From Halorhabdus sp. BNX81 (GTDB lineage: Archaea > Halobacteriota > Halobacteria > Halobacteriales > Haloarculaceae), in NCBI RefSeq assembly GCF_029229925.1, contig NZ_CP107254.1, positions 1,178,001-1,242,000 of the forward strand: a stretch of 64,000 bases of DNA, given 5' to 3'. Shown in pieces: positions 45,585 through 55,106 of the stretch. Under the pieces are notes generated by a model that did no database searches, had not been told where the DNA came from, and saw only the letters and a list, made by a program, of their open reading frames with translations. A program made the position numbers and the translations under genes. Within the stretch, counting starts at the first letter, position 1; every line of letters starts with the position of its first letter.

Positions 45585-46361
45585 GTGCCGGCGGTCGAAA
45601 CCGACGGACTCACCAAACAGTATGGCGATCTCACTGCACTCGCTGACCTCTCACTCACTGTCGAGTCGGGGGCGCTTTTTGGGTTGCTCGGGCCGAACGG
45701 CTCGGGCAAGACCACGACGATCGAGATCCTGACCGGCCAGCGAAAACCTGACGCCGGGACTGCCAGCGTGCTGGGTATCGATCCCGTCGCCAACCCGCGC
45801 GAGGTACGCGAGGTCGTGGGCATTCTCCCCGAGCGCGAGGATCCGCCGAGTTTCCTCACGCCGCGGGAGTACCTCCGGTTTATCGGCGACGTGCGCGAAC
45901 TCGACGACATCGACGATCGCATCGAGCGGTGGGCCGATCGTCTCGAGTTCACCGAAACACTGGATACCGTTGCCGCTGACCTTTCCGAGGGCCAACGCCA
46001 GCGCGTCATGCTCGGGGGGACGTTCGTTCACGATCCCGAGCTAGTGTTCATCGACGAACCGCTGGTCAATCTCGATCCGATCCTCCAGGAGCGAGTCAAA
46101 CGCGAGTTGCGCGCCTACTGTAACAACGGCAACACGCTGTTTCTGTCGACACACTTCGTCGATGTGGCCGCCGACCTCTGCGATCGGGTCGGTATCCTCG
46201 ACGGCGGACACCTAAAGGGGACACAGGAGACGGCCGAGTTCGACGACGATGACCTCCTGTCGTACTTCATGGAAACTGTCGAGGGCGGCGACATGGCGAT
46301 GGCAGCCGGCCGATCCGGTGGTGTGGCGGCGGAACCGAACGAGGGGGGTCCGGATTCGTGA
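45585..46361 (+). CDS. ABC transporter ATP-binding protein
   Basis: A 258-residue ATPase with Walker A GPNGSGKTTT, signature LSEGQRQRVMLGG, Walker B LVFIDEPLVNLD and the switch His in LSTHFVDVA. GTG 45585 gives the usual short N-terminus (VETDGLTKQYGDLTAL); the reading from 45528 adds residues without family support. It overlaps the permease gene by 4 nt. Substrate unknown. Pairs of this type are often exporters. Confidence 0.9.
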   Translation: MPAVETDGLTKQYGDLTALADLSLTVESGALFGLLGPNGSGKTTTIEILTGQRKPDAGTASVLGIDPVANPREVREVVGILPEREDPPSFLTPREYLRFIGDVRELDDIDDRIERWADRLEFTETLDTVAADLSEGQRQRVMLGGTFVHDPELVFIDEPLVNLDPILQERVKRELRAYCNNGNTLFLSTHFVDVAADLCDRVGILDGGHLKGTQETAEFDDDDLLSYFMETVEGGDMAMAAGRSGGVAAEPNEGGPDS

Positions 46362-47731
46362 GTCTGCTTTCGGCGATGCTCGTCGAGGAGTGGCGACTCC
46401 ACGCTCAGTTGTTCGGCGGGCGGCGCTTCGCCGCTTTTCCGGCAGTCATGTTCGTGCTCGGGGCTGCCGGACTGACGTTGCTCGGCGAACTGGGCGTCGC
46501 GCGCGGGGCTGTCGTCGGCGGATTGCACGCGGTGGTCGCCTTCCTGGGTTTGCAGGTCGGGACGATCGGGCTTGTCGGCCGGGACGCCATGCGAAACGTA
46601 CTCGGTGACGTATCGTTGCTGGTCGGTAGTTCCCGGACCCTGCCGATCTCCTGGCGACGGGTCCTTGCAACCTTCCTGCTCAAGGACCTGCTGTACTACG
46701 CTGGGCTCATTCTCGGTCCGCTGGCGCTGGCCGACGCTGCCCGCGCACTGGTTCAGGGAACGAGTCCCATCGAGGTTGGCTTGCTCTGGATGACGCTCGT
46801 GTTCGCGTTCGCGTTGGGGGTGACCGTCAGTCTGGCGATGATCGCGGTGGCGACCCGGTCCGTGATCGCGTTGTTGGCCAGTGTGACCGGCTTCGTCGCC
46901 GTTGTCGTCCTCGGAAACGTCGATCCGATCACGTTCACGCCGGCGGGATTCTACGGCACACCGTCCGTCGCGAGTGGCCTGCGGGTGACCGGGCTGATCG
47001 TTGTGAGTGCGACGATCGCGCTGGCCCTTTTCGAACCGATCGAGACCAGCGAGCGGGCGTCCCGAACGCCACCGCTCCCGGTCGGGTTCGGTATCGCGGG
47101 ACGGACGCTCCGTGAAGTCGCCCGGTCGAGCGGATCCGTCTGGAAAGTCCTGTTTTCGCTGTCGCTGTTCGGCGGGGTCACGGGCTGGCTGCTAGTCGCG
47201 GTCGCCGACGCTGGCGGGCTCGAAATCGCGCCCGGACTCGCCTTCGGGACGCTGCTCGGGCTCGGGACGTTCACGACCTACGCCTGGGTGACGCAGTTCG
47301 ACGATCCCGGTGAGTTCGATCGCTATCCCCTGGCCCCGCGAACGCTGTTCCGTGGAAAGTTACTCGCCTTTCTCACACTCGCGATCCCCGCCGGGCTGGT
47401 TGTCCTCGCCGTCGCAGCCGTCTGGTTCCCGCCGGCCGAACTGGCGATCGGCGTCGCCATACTGCCGGCCGTCGCGATCTACGTCTACGGTGTCTCGGCG
47501 ACGGTTGCCGGCCTCTCGCCGACGGCGCTTTTGTTCGACGTCGCTCGCTTTGCCGTCTTCGGGGCGGCGATCGCCCTGGTCGCAGTCCCGCTCGTGGTGA
47601 CTGCCTTGATCGGGAGTCGGTATCCGACGCTTGCGCCAGTCCTTGGGCTGGCTATTGCGGTACTCGCAGGAACGATCGGCCTCGTACTTGCGGAGATCGC
47701 TGGCCAACGGTGGGACCGACGACGGCGGTGA
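46358..47731 (+). CDS. ABC transporter membrane protein
   Basis: A 457-residue membrane protein with about twelve hydrophobic segments, for example ALGVTVSLAMIAVATRSVI and VLGLAIAVLAGTIGLVLAEI. No enzyme motif. Its 4-nt overlap with the ATPase gene marks it as the permease of that transporter. The family is not identified further. The upstream ATG overlaps the ATPase stop, so the start is firm. Confidence 0.8.
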   Translation: MSLLSAMLVEEWRLHAQLFGGRRFAAFPAVMFVLGAAGLTLLGELGVARGAVVGGLHAVVAFLGLQVGTIGLVGRDAMRNVLGDVSLLVGSSRTLPISWRRVLATFLLKDLLYYAGLILGPLALADAARALVQGTSPIEVGLLWMTLVFAFALGVTVSLAMIAVATRSVIALLASVTGFVAVVVLGNVDPITFTPAGFYGTPSVASGLRVTGLIVVSATIALALFEPIETSERASRTPPLPVGFGIAGRTLREVARSSGSVWKVLFSLSLFGGVTGWLLVAVADAGGLEIAPGLAFGTLLGLGTFTTYAWVTQFDDPGEFDRYPLAPRTLFRGKLLAFLTLAIPAGLVVLAVAAVWFPPAELAIGVAILPAVAIYVYGVSATVAGLSPTALLFDVARFAVFGAAIALVAVPLVVTALIGSRYPTLAPVLGLAIAVLAGTIGLVLAEIAGQRWDRRRR

Positions 47732-47811
47732 GGAATTTCGCTGCTGGTGAGAAGTCCGTAACGCTTTGTCCCGGCAGCGATGGTCGTCGAATCGACTCAT
47801 CTTCCACCATG

Positions 47812-47828
47812 TTTTATATAATATTTAT
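47812..47828 (+). promoter_or_regulatory. TATA-rich promoter of the lipoprotein gene
   Basis: TTTATATAATATTTATT, the most A/T-rich box in the window, lies 15-31 nt before ATG 47843. Confidence 0.6.
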
Positions 47829-47842
47829 TCGTAGCCGTCCTT

Positions 47843-48283
47843 ATGCGAGTGGAAACCAGTCAGACTCGGCGGACGGTTGTGAGCGCAATAGCCACCGGTG
47901 CCCTTGCCACTGTCAGCGGGTGTGGACTGCTTGGCCGTGAGACACTCTCGACGCGATACGTCGTCGAGGAGGTGGACTCCCCCGGTTCCATGCTCGATGA
48001 GGAAGCCGATATCGAGGGTGGAAGTCATCTCGCCGACCAATTCGAGATCGAGGAAGCGACAGAGATACGGTACACGGCAGCAGTGCTCGATGGGCCGAAT
48101 CTCAACGCGTTCTTGCTCGACAATGAGAACGCAACAGCACTCCAAGCCGGTGAGGACGTCACTGCGATCGAAGGGTCGATTGCGCTCGACACGGAAATCG
48201 CACGGATCAACGGTGTCGAGCTCGAAGCGGGCACGTACACACTCGTTGTCGACAACGGCGACGTACAGCCCGAGAACGCCTGA
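47843..48283 (+). CDS. putative Tat lipoprotein of unknown function
   Basis: A 146-residue protein. RRTVVSAIATGALATVSGCG contains a twin-arginine pair and a lipobox with Cys, so it should be exported and lipid-anchored. The mature part is acidic (AVLDGPNLNAFLLDNENATA) and beta-rich, ending GTYTLVVDNGDVQ, which resembles a small beta-sandwich domain. No family recognised. Transcription is probably driven by the A/T-rich promoter just upstream. Confidence 0.75.
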   Translation: MRVETSQTRRTVVSAIATGALATVSGCGLLGRETLSTRYVVEEVDSPGSMLDEEADIEGGSHLADQFEIEEATEIRYTAAVLDGPNLNAFLLDNENATALQAGEDVTAIEGSIALDTEIARINGVELEAGTYTLVVDNGDVQPENA

Positions 48284-48424
48284 CTGGAAGCCGCTCATGA
48301 CTCGGTCCTGTGACTTTTTGGGACCCATCAACGTTCCGTTTGTGAGTGTTGGTCCGCTGTTCACGCAGAACGTTTATTTAACTAACATTCATTATAGAAT
48401 CTGCGCACTAGCGCATGACATACA

Positions 48425-48985
48425 ATGGCAACCAAACGACTCCTGATGATCGTTGGCGACTTCGGCGAAGACTACGAGATCATGGTCCCGTTCCAGGCCC
48501 TACAGGCAGTCGGCCACGAGGTCGACGCCGTCTGCCCGGAAAAAGAGGCGGGTGAGACGATCAAGACGGCGATCCACGACTTCCGTGGCGACCAGACGTA
48601 TCTCGAAGAACGCGGCCACGATTTCGAGTTGACGGCGACGATGAGCGAGATCGATCCGGCCGACTATGACGGCCTTGTCGTTCCCGGTGGACGGGCACCC
48701 GAATATCTCCGTGGATACGACGTGGTCATCGAGACCGTACAGCACTTCTTCGAGGCAGGGAAACCAGTCGCCTCGATCTGTCATGGCCCCCAGATCCTCG
48801 CCGCAGCGGGCGTCCTCGATGGCTACGAAATGACGGCCTATCCGGCAGTCCGCCCGGAGGTCGAAGCCGCCGGTTGTTCGTGGGTCGACGGCGTCGTGCG
48901 GGACGACAATCTGGTGACTGGCCAGGCGTGGCCGGATCATCCCGCATGGATCGCGACGTTCCTCGAACTCCTCGAAGAACGGTAG
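48425..48985 (+). CDS. DJ-1/PfpI family protein
   Basis: A 186-residue protein of the class I glutamine amidotransferase-like fold. The nucleophile Cys is in [16 protein letters not shown] near residue 119, with [19 protein letters not shown] before it and [18 protein letters not shown] at the end. Members are proteases, deglycases or chaperones; the activity here is not decided. Upstream is an A/T-rich promoter (TTTATTTAACTAA and ATTATAG, about 48370-48398). Confidence 0.88.
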   Translation: MATKRLLMIVGDFGEDYEIMVPFQALQAVGHEVDAVCPEKEAGETIKTAIHDFRGDQTYLEERGHDFELTATMSEIDPADYDGLVVPGGRAPEYLRGYDVVIETVQHFFEAGKPVASICHGPQILAAAGVLDGYEMTAYPAVRPEVEAAGCSWVDGVVRDDNLVTGQAWPDHPAWIATFLELLEER

Positions 48986-49079
48986 GGGGTCGTGTGACCC
49001 GCAGAGTCACATTTCCTCGGAACGGACTGTTCTGCTCGCTGATCAACGTGTACGTTTCGGGATGGGGACTCGCTCGGTC

Positions 49080-49445
49080 TCAATCGGCTTTGGCTTCGCA
49101 GTCGTCCCCCCATGGCGACAGCCATGCGGTCGCGACGTCCCGGTAACTTTCCCAGAAGTTTTTCCAGAGCGCTGACCCGGTATCGGTAGCCGGGAACTCG
49201 AAGGCAGTTCGCTGGCCCGTTGGCGACAGTGGGGACGGGAACCGGGAGTTGTCAAGCGAGTCGATCGGCCGGGTCGAGACTGAATGCCCACACTCGGGGC
49301 ACTGGTACCAGATCGACTGTGACCCATGGCGCTCGTGTAAGACCCAGTCCCCGTTGACGAGACTGTCGTGCCCGCAATTGGCACAGTGTAGGACCGACTT
49401 GCGCCCCCCGGCGTCGTCTCCGGTAGCCACGTGCTCTGAGGTCAT
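49080..49445 (-). CDS. zinc-ribbon protein of unknown function
   Basis: A 121-residue protein with two CxxC pairs, HCANCGHDSL and YQCPECGHSVS, forming a zinc ribbon. The rest is Trp-rich and acidic (FWESYRDVATAWLSPWGDD). No family recognised. ATG 49445 is preferred because TTTTTATCC (minus strand, 49470-49478) is 29 nt upstream; the longer frame to 49526 runs through that promoter. Confidence 0.7.
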   Translation of the reverse strand: MTSEHVATGDDAGGRKSVLHCANCGHDSLVNGDWVLHERHGSQSIWYQCPECGHSVSTRPIDSLDNSRFPSPLSPTGQRTAFEFPATDTGSALWKNFWESYRDVATAWLSPWGDDCEAKAD

Positions 49446-49558
49446 CGTATCCACTATTAGGCGAGTCTCGGATAAAAACGTTCGTGTATAATAATTGGGG
49501 TCACGGCAAGAGACGGTCAATAGCATGAACTGTCGGGCGCAGTCGAGAATCGTGGCCG

Positions 49559-50536
49559 CTACGATAGTGACACCGGTTCGCCACGGTCGGCACTCTCGTA
49601 GAGTGCGTCGATGACGGCCATGTTCCGGATCGACTCCTCCCTGTCGATTCGCGGTCCCGACCCGGAGTCAACAGCGTCGGCGAAGTGCGCGACTTCACGC
49701 TGGTACGGGTCGACGGGATCGAATTCTTCGACGGCGTGTCTGCCATCGACCGAATATTCCAGGGACACCGTCTGGTCGTGGTCGGCTCCAAAGACGTTCT
49801 CGGCTTCCAGCCAGCCGTTCTCGGCCTCGACGCGATAGGACTCGACGAAGGGAGTGTCGAATCCGGAGTGGATTCTGGCCGTCGCGCCCGAATCGAACTC
49901 CAAGATGCCGGTCAGCTGACTGTCGACGCCGGCGTTACGTGTGTCCGCGCTCGTCGCGTACGCTCGCTCGGGTTCACCCAGGAACAGCCGCATCGCACTC
50001 ACGGTGTAACAGCCCAGGTCCATCAGCGATCCGCCGGCGAGGTCCGGATCGAGTCGGATATCGTCGGGATTTCCGCGAAGCGAGAAGGTGAACGTCGCGG
50101 ACCCGGATCGAACGTTCGCCAGGTCCTCGCTGACGATCTCGGCCGCTCGTTCGGTCCGGGGATGGAATCGATACATGAACGCCTCCATCAGCGTTACGTC
50201 TTGGGCCTCGCAGTAGTCGTGCATCTCCCGGGCTTGTTGCGTGTCGACGCCGATCGGTTTCTCACACAGGACATCGTGACCGGCGTCGGCTGCGCGCATC
50301 GTCCACTCGGCGTGAAGCGCATTGGGAAGCGGGTTGTAGACGGCGTCGATCGGCGCGTCCGCGAGCATCGTGTCGTAGTTCCCGTAGGCGTTCGGAATCC
50401 CCAGTTCCGAGGCGACGGTCTCCGCCCGATCCACGTTACGTGAGGCGATGGCCGTCACCTCGTGTTCGCTTCGCTCGCTCGCCGGAATCAGGGCCGTCCG
50501 GGCAATACCTGCCGTACTCAAGATGCCGAATCGCAT
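49559..50536 (-). CDS. Gfo/Idh/MocA family oxidoreductase
   Basis: A 325-residue NAD(P)-dependent dehydrogenase. The Rossmann N-terminus is MRFGILSTAGIARTALIPAS, the catalytic-lysine motif is CEKPIGVDTQQA, and GGSLMDLGCYTVSAMRLF follows. Substrates in this family are usually sugars or inositols; in haloarchaea some are xylose or aldose dehydrogenases. The exact substrate cannot be read from sequence. ATG 50536 fits the Rossmann start. Confidence 0.85.
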   Translation of the reverse strand: MRFGILSTAGIARTALIPASERSEHEVTAIASRNVDRAETVASELGIPNAYGNYDTMLADAPIDAVYNPLPNALHAEWTMRAADAGHDVLCEKPIGVDTQQAREMHDYCEAQDVTLMEAFMYRFHPRTERAAEIVSEDLANVRSGSATFTFSLRGNPDDIRLDPDLAGGSLMDLGCYTVSAMRLFLGEPERAYATSADTRNAGVDSQLTGILEFDSGATARIHSGFDTPFVESYRVEAENGWLEAENVFGADHDQTVSLEYSVDGRHAVEEFDPVDPYQREVAHFADAVDSGSGPRIDREESIRNMAVIDALYESADRGEPVSLS

Positions 50537-50662
50537 AGTGGATACTGTGGCTGGCACGGTCTTGAAGCACGGGGTCGGCCGACAGGATAGCCCGTCACAC
50601 AGTTGTTTACTCAGCAAATCGTCTCCTATGTTTATGCTACTGCGGGTCGAATCCCGACTGAA

Positions 50663-51709
50663 ATGGCAGCCGAACGATCTTTGTTCAAATCCAACGTCCG
50701 GACCATCACCGCCGTTGTCGTGGTGGTCCTCCTGTTGGCCTCGATCCCCGGCACTGCGCTGGCGGAAACCAGGACGGGTGGTTCAGTCGTCGTGGGAGCA
50801 GACGAAACCGTCGACGGTGACCTCACCGTGTTCGCTGGCTCGGTCGTCATCGACGGCACGGTCGAGGGAAACGTCCAGGCAGTCGGGGGAAGCGTCAGGA
50901 TCGGCGGAACCGTCACCGGTGACGTGTCCGTGACAGCCGGTTCGGTCGTCATCGGTCCCAACGCGACGATCGAGGGCTCACTCCAGGGGGCTGGCGGTGA
51001 CGTGGTTATCGCAGGCACCATCACCGACGACGTGCAGGTCGGCGCCGAGACGATCACCGTGACCGAGACAGCGGTCATCAACGGCGAGTTCACATACGAC
51101 GGGAGCCTCGATCGTGCCTCGGGTGCGTCGATCGCGGGGACTGTTTCGGCGGACGCCGATCTCGGATTCGACTCGCCGCTCGATGTCTCGATCCCGGGGT
51201 GGATCATCAGTGCGTACGCCTTTATGGTCGGACTGCTGGGGGCAGTGGTTCTCCTGGGCCTGTTCCCGGAATTTTCGAGGTCGGTCGCATCGGCCGCGAC
51301 GGACGATCCGCTTCGGACCGGTGGGGCCGGCGTGCTGGCGGTGGTCGGGATCCCCGTCGGACTGCTCGTTCTCGTTCTCACGCTGGTGGGCATCCCGCTG
51401 GCGCTGATCGGGTTGTTCGTCTACCTGATCGGGCTCTGGGTCGGGTCACTCTACGGCCGGTATGCGATCGGGACGTTCGTGCTGGCGCAATTCGAGACCG
51501 ATAATCGCTGGCTTGCACTGCTTGCGGGCTTTATTCTCATAGCATTGCTCGTCCGCATCCCGCTCGTCGGCGGATTGATCCAGCTTGTCGTTGCGGTGCT
51601 TGGACTCGGCGGAGTGGCAGTGATGATGGTTCGGCGCTATCGGGCCCACCGTGGCGAGGAGAACAACGACGCATACTCATCGGACCAATCAGAGCGCGTC
51701 GTGCCCTGA
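50663..51709 (+). CDS. membrane protein with bactofilin-like (polymer-forming) repeats
   Basis: A 348-residue protein. A signal or TM segment (TITAVVVVVLLLASIPGTAL) precedes about 110 residues of right-handed beta-helix repeats (DGDLTVFAGSVVIDGTVEGN, VRIGGTVTGDVSVTAGSVVI). Four or more TM helices follow. Such repeats resemble bactofilins and DUF583 proteins. It may form an extracellular scaffold linked to the membrane. TGTTTATGC near 50632 is about 30 nt upstream. Confidence 0.8.
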   Translation: MAAERSLFKSNVRTITAVVVVVLLLASIPGTALAETRTGGSVVVGADETVDGDLTVFAGSVVIDGTVEGNVQAVGGSVRIGGTVTGDVSVTAGSVVIGPNATIEGSLQGAGGDVVIAGTITDDVQVGAETITVTETAVINGEFTYDGSLDRASGASIAGTVSADADLGFDSPLDVSIPGWIISAYAFMVGLLGAVVLLGLFPEFSRSVASAATDDPLRTGGAGVLAVVGIPVGLLVLVLTLVGIPLALIGLFVYLIGLWVGSLYGRYAIGTFVLAQFETDNRWLALLAGFILIALLVRIPLVGGLIQLVVAVLGLGGVAVMMVRRYRAHRGEENNDAYSSDQSERVVP

Positions 51710-51710
51710 A

Positions 51711-52466
51711 TTACAGGTAGGCCGCGTCCCATCGGGTCGGCTTGCGCCGGTTCCCACAGGAGTTACACTCGATGCGCCCCATCGCATCCATCGCATTCGC
51801 GAGTTCGCCACAGTTGTCACAGTAGTAGCCAAAGCGGTGCTGGCGATCGTCGTCGGCGTAGACGATGTGAAACGGCGCAGTCGAACCCCGTTCGGACTCG
51901 TCGTGATCGACGTAGACTGTTTCCCCGCCGGATTCCAGCGGTTCGAGACCGGTCTGCTCGGCGATGTAGCGGTATTCGATCTGATTCCGACCGCCGATTT
52001 CGATCTCGGTGCGGCCCACTCGTTCGAACCCCTTGGATTCGAAAAAGCCCGTTCCGTCCTGGTTGTTCGCCAGCACGCGGCCCTGGATCGCCATCGCACC
52101 CTCGGTTCGAAGGCGATCGATCGTGTCGTCAAAGAGGGTGCTCGCGATCCCCTCGCCGCGGTAATCCGGATCGACGTGGAGCCACAGCAACATCGCGTCC
52201 CGTCCATGGTCACTTTCGTCGACCACCCAGGGGCGACCGGCCGTCAGCGTACTCTCGGAAAACGCCACGACCTGATCGTCACGCTCTGCCACCAGCAAAA
52301 TTCGGTCTCCCGATTCGAGGCTCTCTTCGAGCTGTGATTCACTGTACCATTCCTCGATCCCGGTGGTGATCGTCTGTGGGCTGAGTGTGTATGACGCCTG
52401 GAGCGATCGCCTGGCGACGTCACGGATCGCTGGCGTATCCGCTTTGGTGGCAGTCCGAATGTTCAT
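51711..52466 (-). CDS. GNAT acetyltransferase with C-terminal zinc ribbon
   Basis: A 251-residue protein. The GNAT domain (IRTATKADTPAIRDVARRSL; acetyl-CoA loop DYRGEGIASTLFD; NNQDGTGFFESKGFERVG) is followed by a short beta domain and a zinc ribbon YYCDNCGE and IECNSCGN. It acetylates an unknown amine, perhaps on RNA or protein. ATG 52466 is favoured by a GCTTAAGTTG box 28 nt upstream; ATG 52472 is the alternative. It converges on the bactofilin-like gene. Confidence 0.85.
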   Translation of the reverse strand: MNIRTATKADTPAIRDVARRSLQASYTLSPQTITTGIEEWYSESQLEESLESGDRILLVAERDDQVVAFSESTLTAGRPWVVDESDHGRDAMLLWLHVDPDYRGEGIASTLFDDTIDRLRTEGAMAIQGRVLANNQDGTGFFESKGFERVGRTEIEIGGRNQIEYRYIAEQTGLEPLESGGETVYVDHDESERGSTAPFHIVYADDDRQHRFGYYCDNCGELANAMDAMGRIECNSCGNRRKPTRWDAAYL

Positions 52467-52730
52467 GCACATGATTGTGGTGCGTGTCAACTTAAGCCAA
52501 CCGGCGACTGCAACCTTTGGGGCTGGTGTCGGCCGCCCGGGGAGCAACACAATACCGAAACGTGACTGGTTCCGGACGCGGACGGGCGACCGAGAACGCA
52601 CTGATGCCCGTCGCAGATTGTCGTCCCGGTGGCCGGTCAATCAGTCCTGTCGGTGTCGTAACGCTAAAGAGTTAAAGCCGCTTCTTTTTAGGCAAGATGA
52701 CCGAAACACGTATTATCCGGAGGTGGTTCT

Positions 52731-53420
52731 GTGGGTGTTGAAATCCGGGAGTCGCCAGTCTCCGAGGGGGAATTCGAGGAGATGAAGCAGTTCGTCCATG
52801 ACTATCTCGAAGCCAGCGTCGAGAACGAACAGGCGGGCGGCCGGATGCGGTGGTACCCCTGGCACTCAGCGGAGTACCGGTTCAACCACATTCTCAATGT
52901 GGTTGACCTGGCCACGGACATTGCCCGCGAGGAAGGTGCTGACGTGCAGGTCACGCGAGTGGCCGCCCTGTTTCACGACGTGGCCAAACTCGAAGCGGAA
53001 CAGGACGAACACGCTGCGGCCGGCGCACGCATCGCCAAGGAGTTCCTGAACACGCACAGCGACTATCCCCAGTCGTTCGTCGACCAGGTCGTCGCTGCTA
53101 TCCAGGATCACTCCTATCAGGGCGACCTCACGGACCTACCGCTGGAGACCCGGTGTCTTATCGAGGCCGATGTCCTGGACAAGGTCGGTGCCAACGGGAC
53201 GGCGCTTTTGTTGTTACGCATGGGCTATGAATCCCGATCGCACGTCGACGCCCCCGAGATGGTCGAACGCGTCACTGAGCGAGGCAAGGACGCCCGCGAG
53301 CGCATCGAAAGCGATACCGCCGAGAGTTACCTCCACCGCCGGCTCAAGCGGGTCCGGTGGTTCAAAGAGTGGCTCGAAGAGGAGATCGCCGCTGTCGACG
53401 CCGGGGCGGACGAGGCCTGA
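52731..53420 (+). CDS. HD domain phosphohydrolase
   Basis: A 229-residue metal-dependent hydrolase. HD motifs are HILNVVDLA, ALFHDVAKLE, the AAIQDHSYQGD stretch, and IEADVLDKVGANG. It probably cleaves a nucleotide or phosphate ester. GTG 52731 has GGAGGTG at 52719-52725, one of the few clear Shine-Dalgarno sequences here, so this gene has a leadered mRNA. A TTTTTAGG element lies about 30 nt further up. Confidence 0.88.
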   Translation: MGVEIRESPVSEGEFEEMKQFVHDYLEASVENEQAGGRMRWYPWHSAEYRFNHILNVVDLATDIAREEGADVQVTRVAALFHDVAKLEAEQDEHAAAGARIAKEFLNTHSDYPQSFVDQVVAAIQDHSYQGDLTDLPLETRCLIEADVLDKVGANGTALLLLRMGYESRSHVDAPEMVERVTERGKDARERIESDTAESYLHRRLKRVRWFKEWLEEEIAAVDAGADEA

Positions 53421-53463
53421 CAGACTCCGGTGAGGTGAGCGACAGTCGGATCACTGCACAGCG

Positions 53464-54183
53464 TCAGCCGAGGACGCCAAACGTCGATAGCGCGTCGAAC
53501 AGGAAGAACACGCCGAAGCCGGCCAGGAAAACAGCGCTGAGGCCCGCCACCGCCGGCGCGAAGCGGTCGATCCGTTTCCCGGCACTGACGAGTGTCGCCG
53601 GGAAGCCGACGATCCAGACGGCGATCCCAGCAAAGAGGCCGACCAGCAGCGTCGGCTCGCCGGTTCGGACCACGAGCAGGCCCGTAAGCTGTCCGCCGAC
53701 GTAGGGCGTCTGGGCGAGGACATCGACCGTTCCGGGCGTGAGGAGGCCAACGCCGACGGTCAACCAGAAGATGATCTGATAGGGATTCGTGAGTGCAAGC
53801 ACGAACGCTCGACGAAAGCCACGTGCGTTCGATCGATTGTCGCTGTCGCTTCCCGCTTCAGACTCGCCTTTCTCGAACGTGGTAAACGTTTGATCGAGCT
53901 CACCCGCGGCGTCGAACGCGAAGTACAACATCAACACGCCCCCGACCCCGACCATGGTCCCCTGAATGAGTGTCGCTTCGCGGACAATCGTGACGACACC
54001 CAGCAATGAGAGCGCCAAGAACGTCGCGTCGGCGAGCAAGGCACCCAGTCCGGCGGTAACCCCGGCACGGAAGCCCGAGACGACGCTTTCCTCGGCGATG
54101 ACGGCGTTCATCGGCCCCGGCGGCGCAGCCAGCGCCAGTCCGAATATCGATCCGGCGAGTCCGGTTACCAGTACGTCTATCAC
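53464..54183 (-). CDS. LysE family amino-acid exporter
   Basis: A 239-residue transporter with five or six TM helices. The family signature GLALAAPPGPMNAVIAEES is near the N-terminus, TNPYQIIFWLTVG lies in the middle, and an acidic cytosolic loop (GESEAGSDSDNRSN) separates the two halves. It exports amino acids or related solutes. GTG 54183 gives a short N-terminus before the signature; the frame to 54390 adds an Arg-rich tail and is rejected. Confidence 0.85.
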   Translation of the reverse strand: MIDVLVTGLAGSIFGLALAAPPGPMNAVIAEESVVSGFRAGVTAGLGALLADATFLALSLLGVVTIVREATLIQGTMVGVGGVLMLYFAFDAAGELDQTFTTFEKGESEAGSDSDNRSNARGFRRAFVLALTNPYQIIFWLTVGVGLLTPGTVDVLAQTPYVGGQLTGLLVVRTGEPTLLVGLFAGIAVWIVGFPATLVSAGKRIDRFAPAVAGLSAVFLAGFGVFFLFDALSTFGVLG

Positions 54184-54259
54184 GGCGCTAGTGAGTGGGT
54201 CGGGTGTTTCGGCGAAAAGCGCTTCGAGACTGCTCGGGCGGGGACGCCCCTCGAAAGGC

Positions 54260-54997
54260 CTACTGGTACATGCCGACCGGTTCGGCCTTCGAACTCGCTT
54301 CCTGGGACTGTTGCATCCGCTGGGCGAGTTGCTGGCGTGTCGCCCGGATCTCCTCGGCGCGTTCGAGCAGCGATTCCGTCTCGACGGCAAGGTCGGTGAT
54401 GGGTGCGATCGCCGTTTCGATCAGCGCGGTTGCCGCGGCGGGATCAGGGAACCCGGCTGACGCCTCGACGATCAACCCGAGGGCATCGATATCCTGTCGG
54501 TGGGCCTCATAGAGCAACGCACCGGTCGGGCCGCTAATCGCACCCCGTTCGTCGGGCGGGTCGATGTCGTGGTCCGACAGCATCGTCTTTGCCGCCCCCG
54601 TCGCGACGCCGTAGGTCGCCCGTTCGTCGTCTGGGTCCGTGGGCCGCCCGCTGAGGTAGATCGGAAGCGCGTCCACCTCACCAATCCAGCCGGTGAGACA
54701 CCCCGCGAACGCCTCGGCGGCCGTCGGCGAAACCGGGACGTCGCTCTGAAGCACGAGCAGATCGTGCCCCGGATCGGCGTACAGCCGGACCGGTCCCGTA
54801 AGTGCCGTCTCATTTTCGTGGTAGATAGCGACCTCCGGCAGCCCCTCACAATGGCAGGTCGCGTAATGCATCATGTCAAACGTCTCGATCAAATGGTCGG
54901 CGGCGATCTTCCCGACCAGTCCGACGCCCGGCAGTCCTTCGACGAGCGTCGGTTCCGACAGGGCAACCTCCGGCTGGTGAACCGAAATCTGTGCCAT
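54260..54997 (-). CDS. PAC2 family protein (proteasome assembly chaperone-like)
   Basis: A 245-residue protein with LVEGLPGVGLVGKIAADHL, VLQSDVPVSPTAAEAF, RGAISGPTGALLYEAH and ASAGFPDPAAATALIE, the recurring motifs of archaeal PAC2 homologs. The C-terminus is a short coiled coil. Eukaryotic PAC2 helps 20S assembly; the archaeal function is not proven. GTTTTTTGG (minus strand, near 55024) is 27 nt upstream of ATG 54997. Confidence 0.85.
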   Translation of the reverse strand: MAQISVHQPEVALSEPTLVEGLPGVGLVGKIAADHLIETFDMMHYATCHCEGLPEVAIYHENETALTGPVRLYADPGHDLLVLQSDVPVSPTAAEAFAGCLTGWIGEVDALPIYLSGRPTDPDDERATYGVATGAAKTMLSDHDIDPPDERGAISGPTGALLYEAHRQDIDALGLIVEASAGFPDPAAATALIETAIAPITDLAVETESLLERAEEIRATRQQLAQRMQQSQEASSKAEPVGMYQ

Positions 54998-55106
54998 GAG
55001 AACTCTTCACACTTGTGTCCAAAAAACGTGCCGGCAGCCAGTAGTACGACCGAGGCGTGCACCTGTCGGTCGAAACCGACAAACGAGCGCCCGCTCAATC
55101 CTGTCT

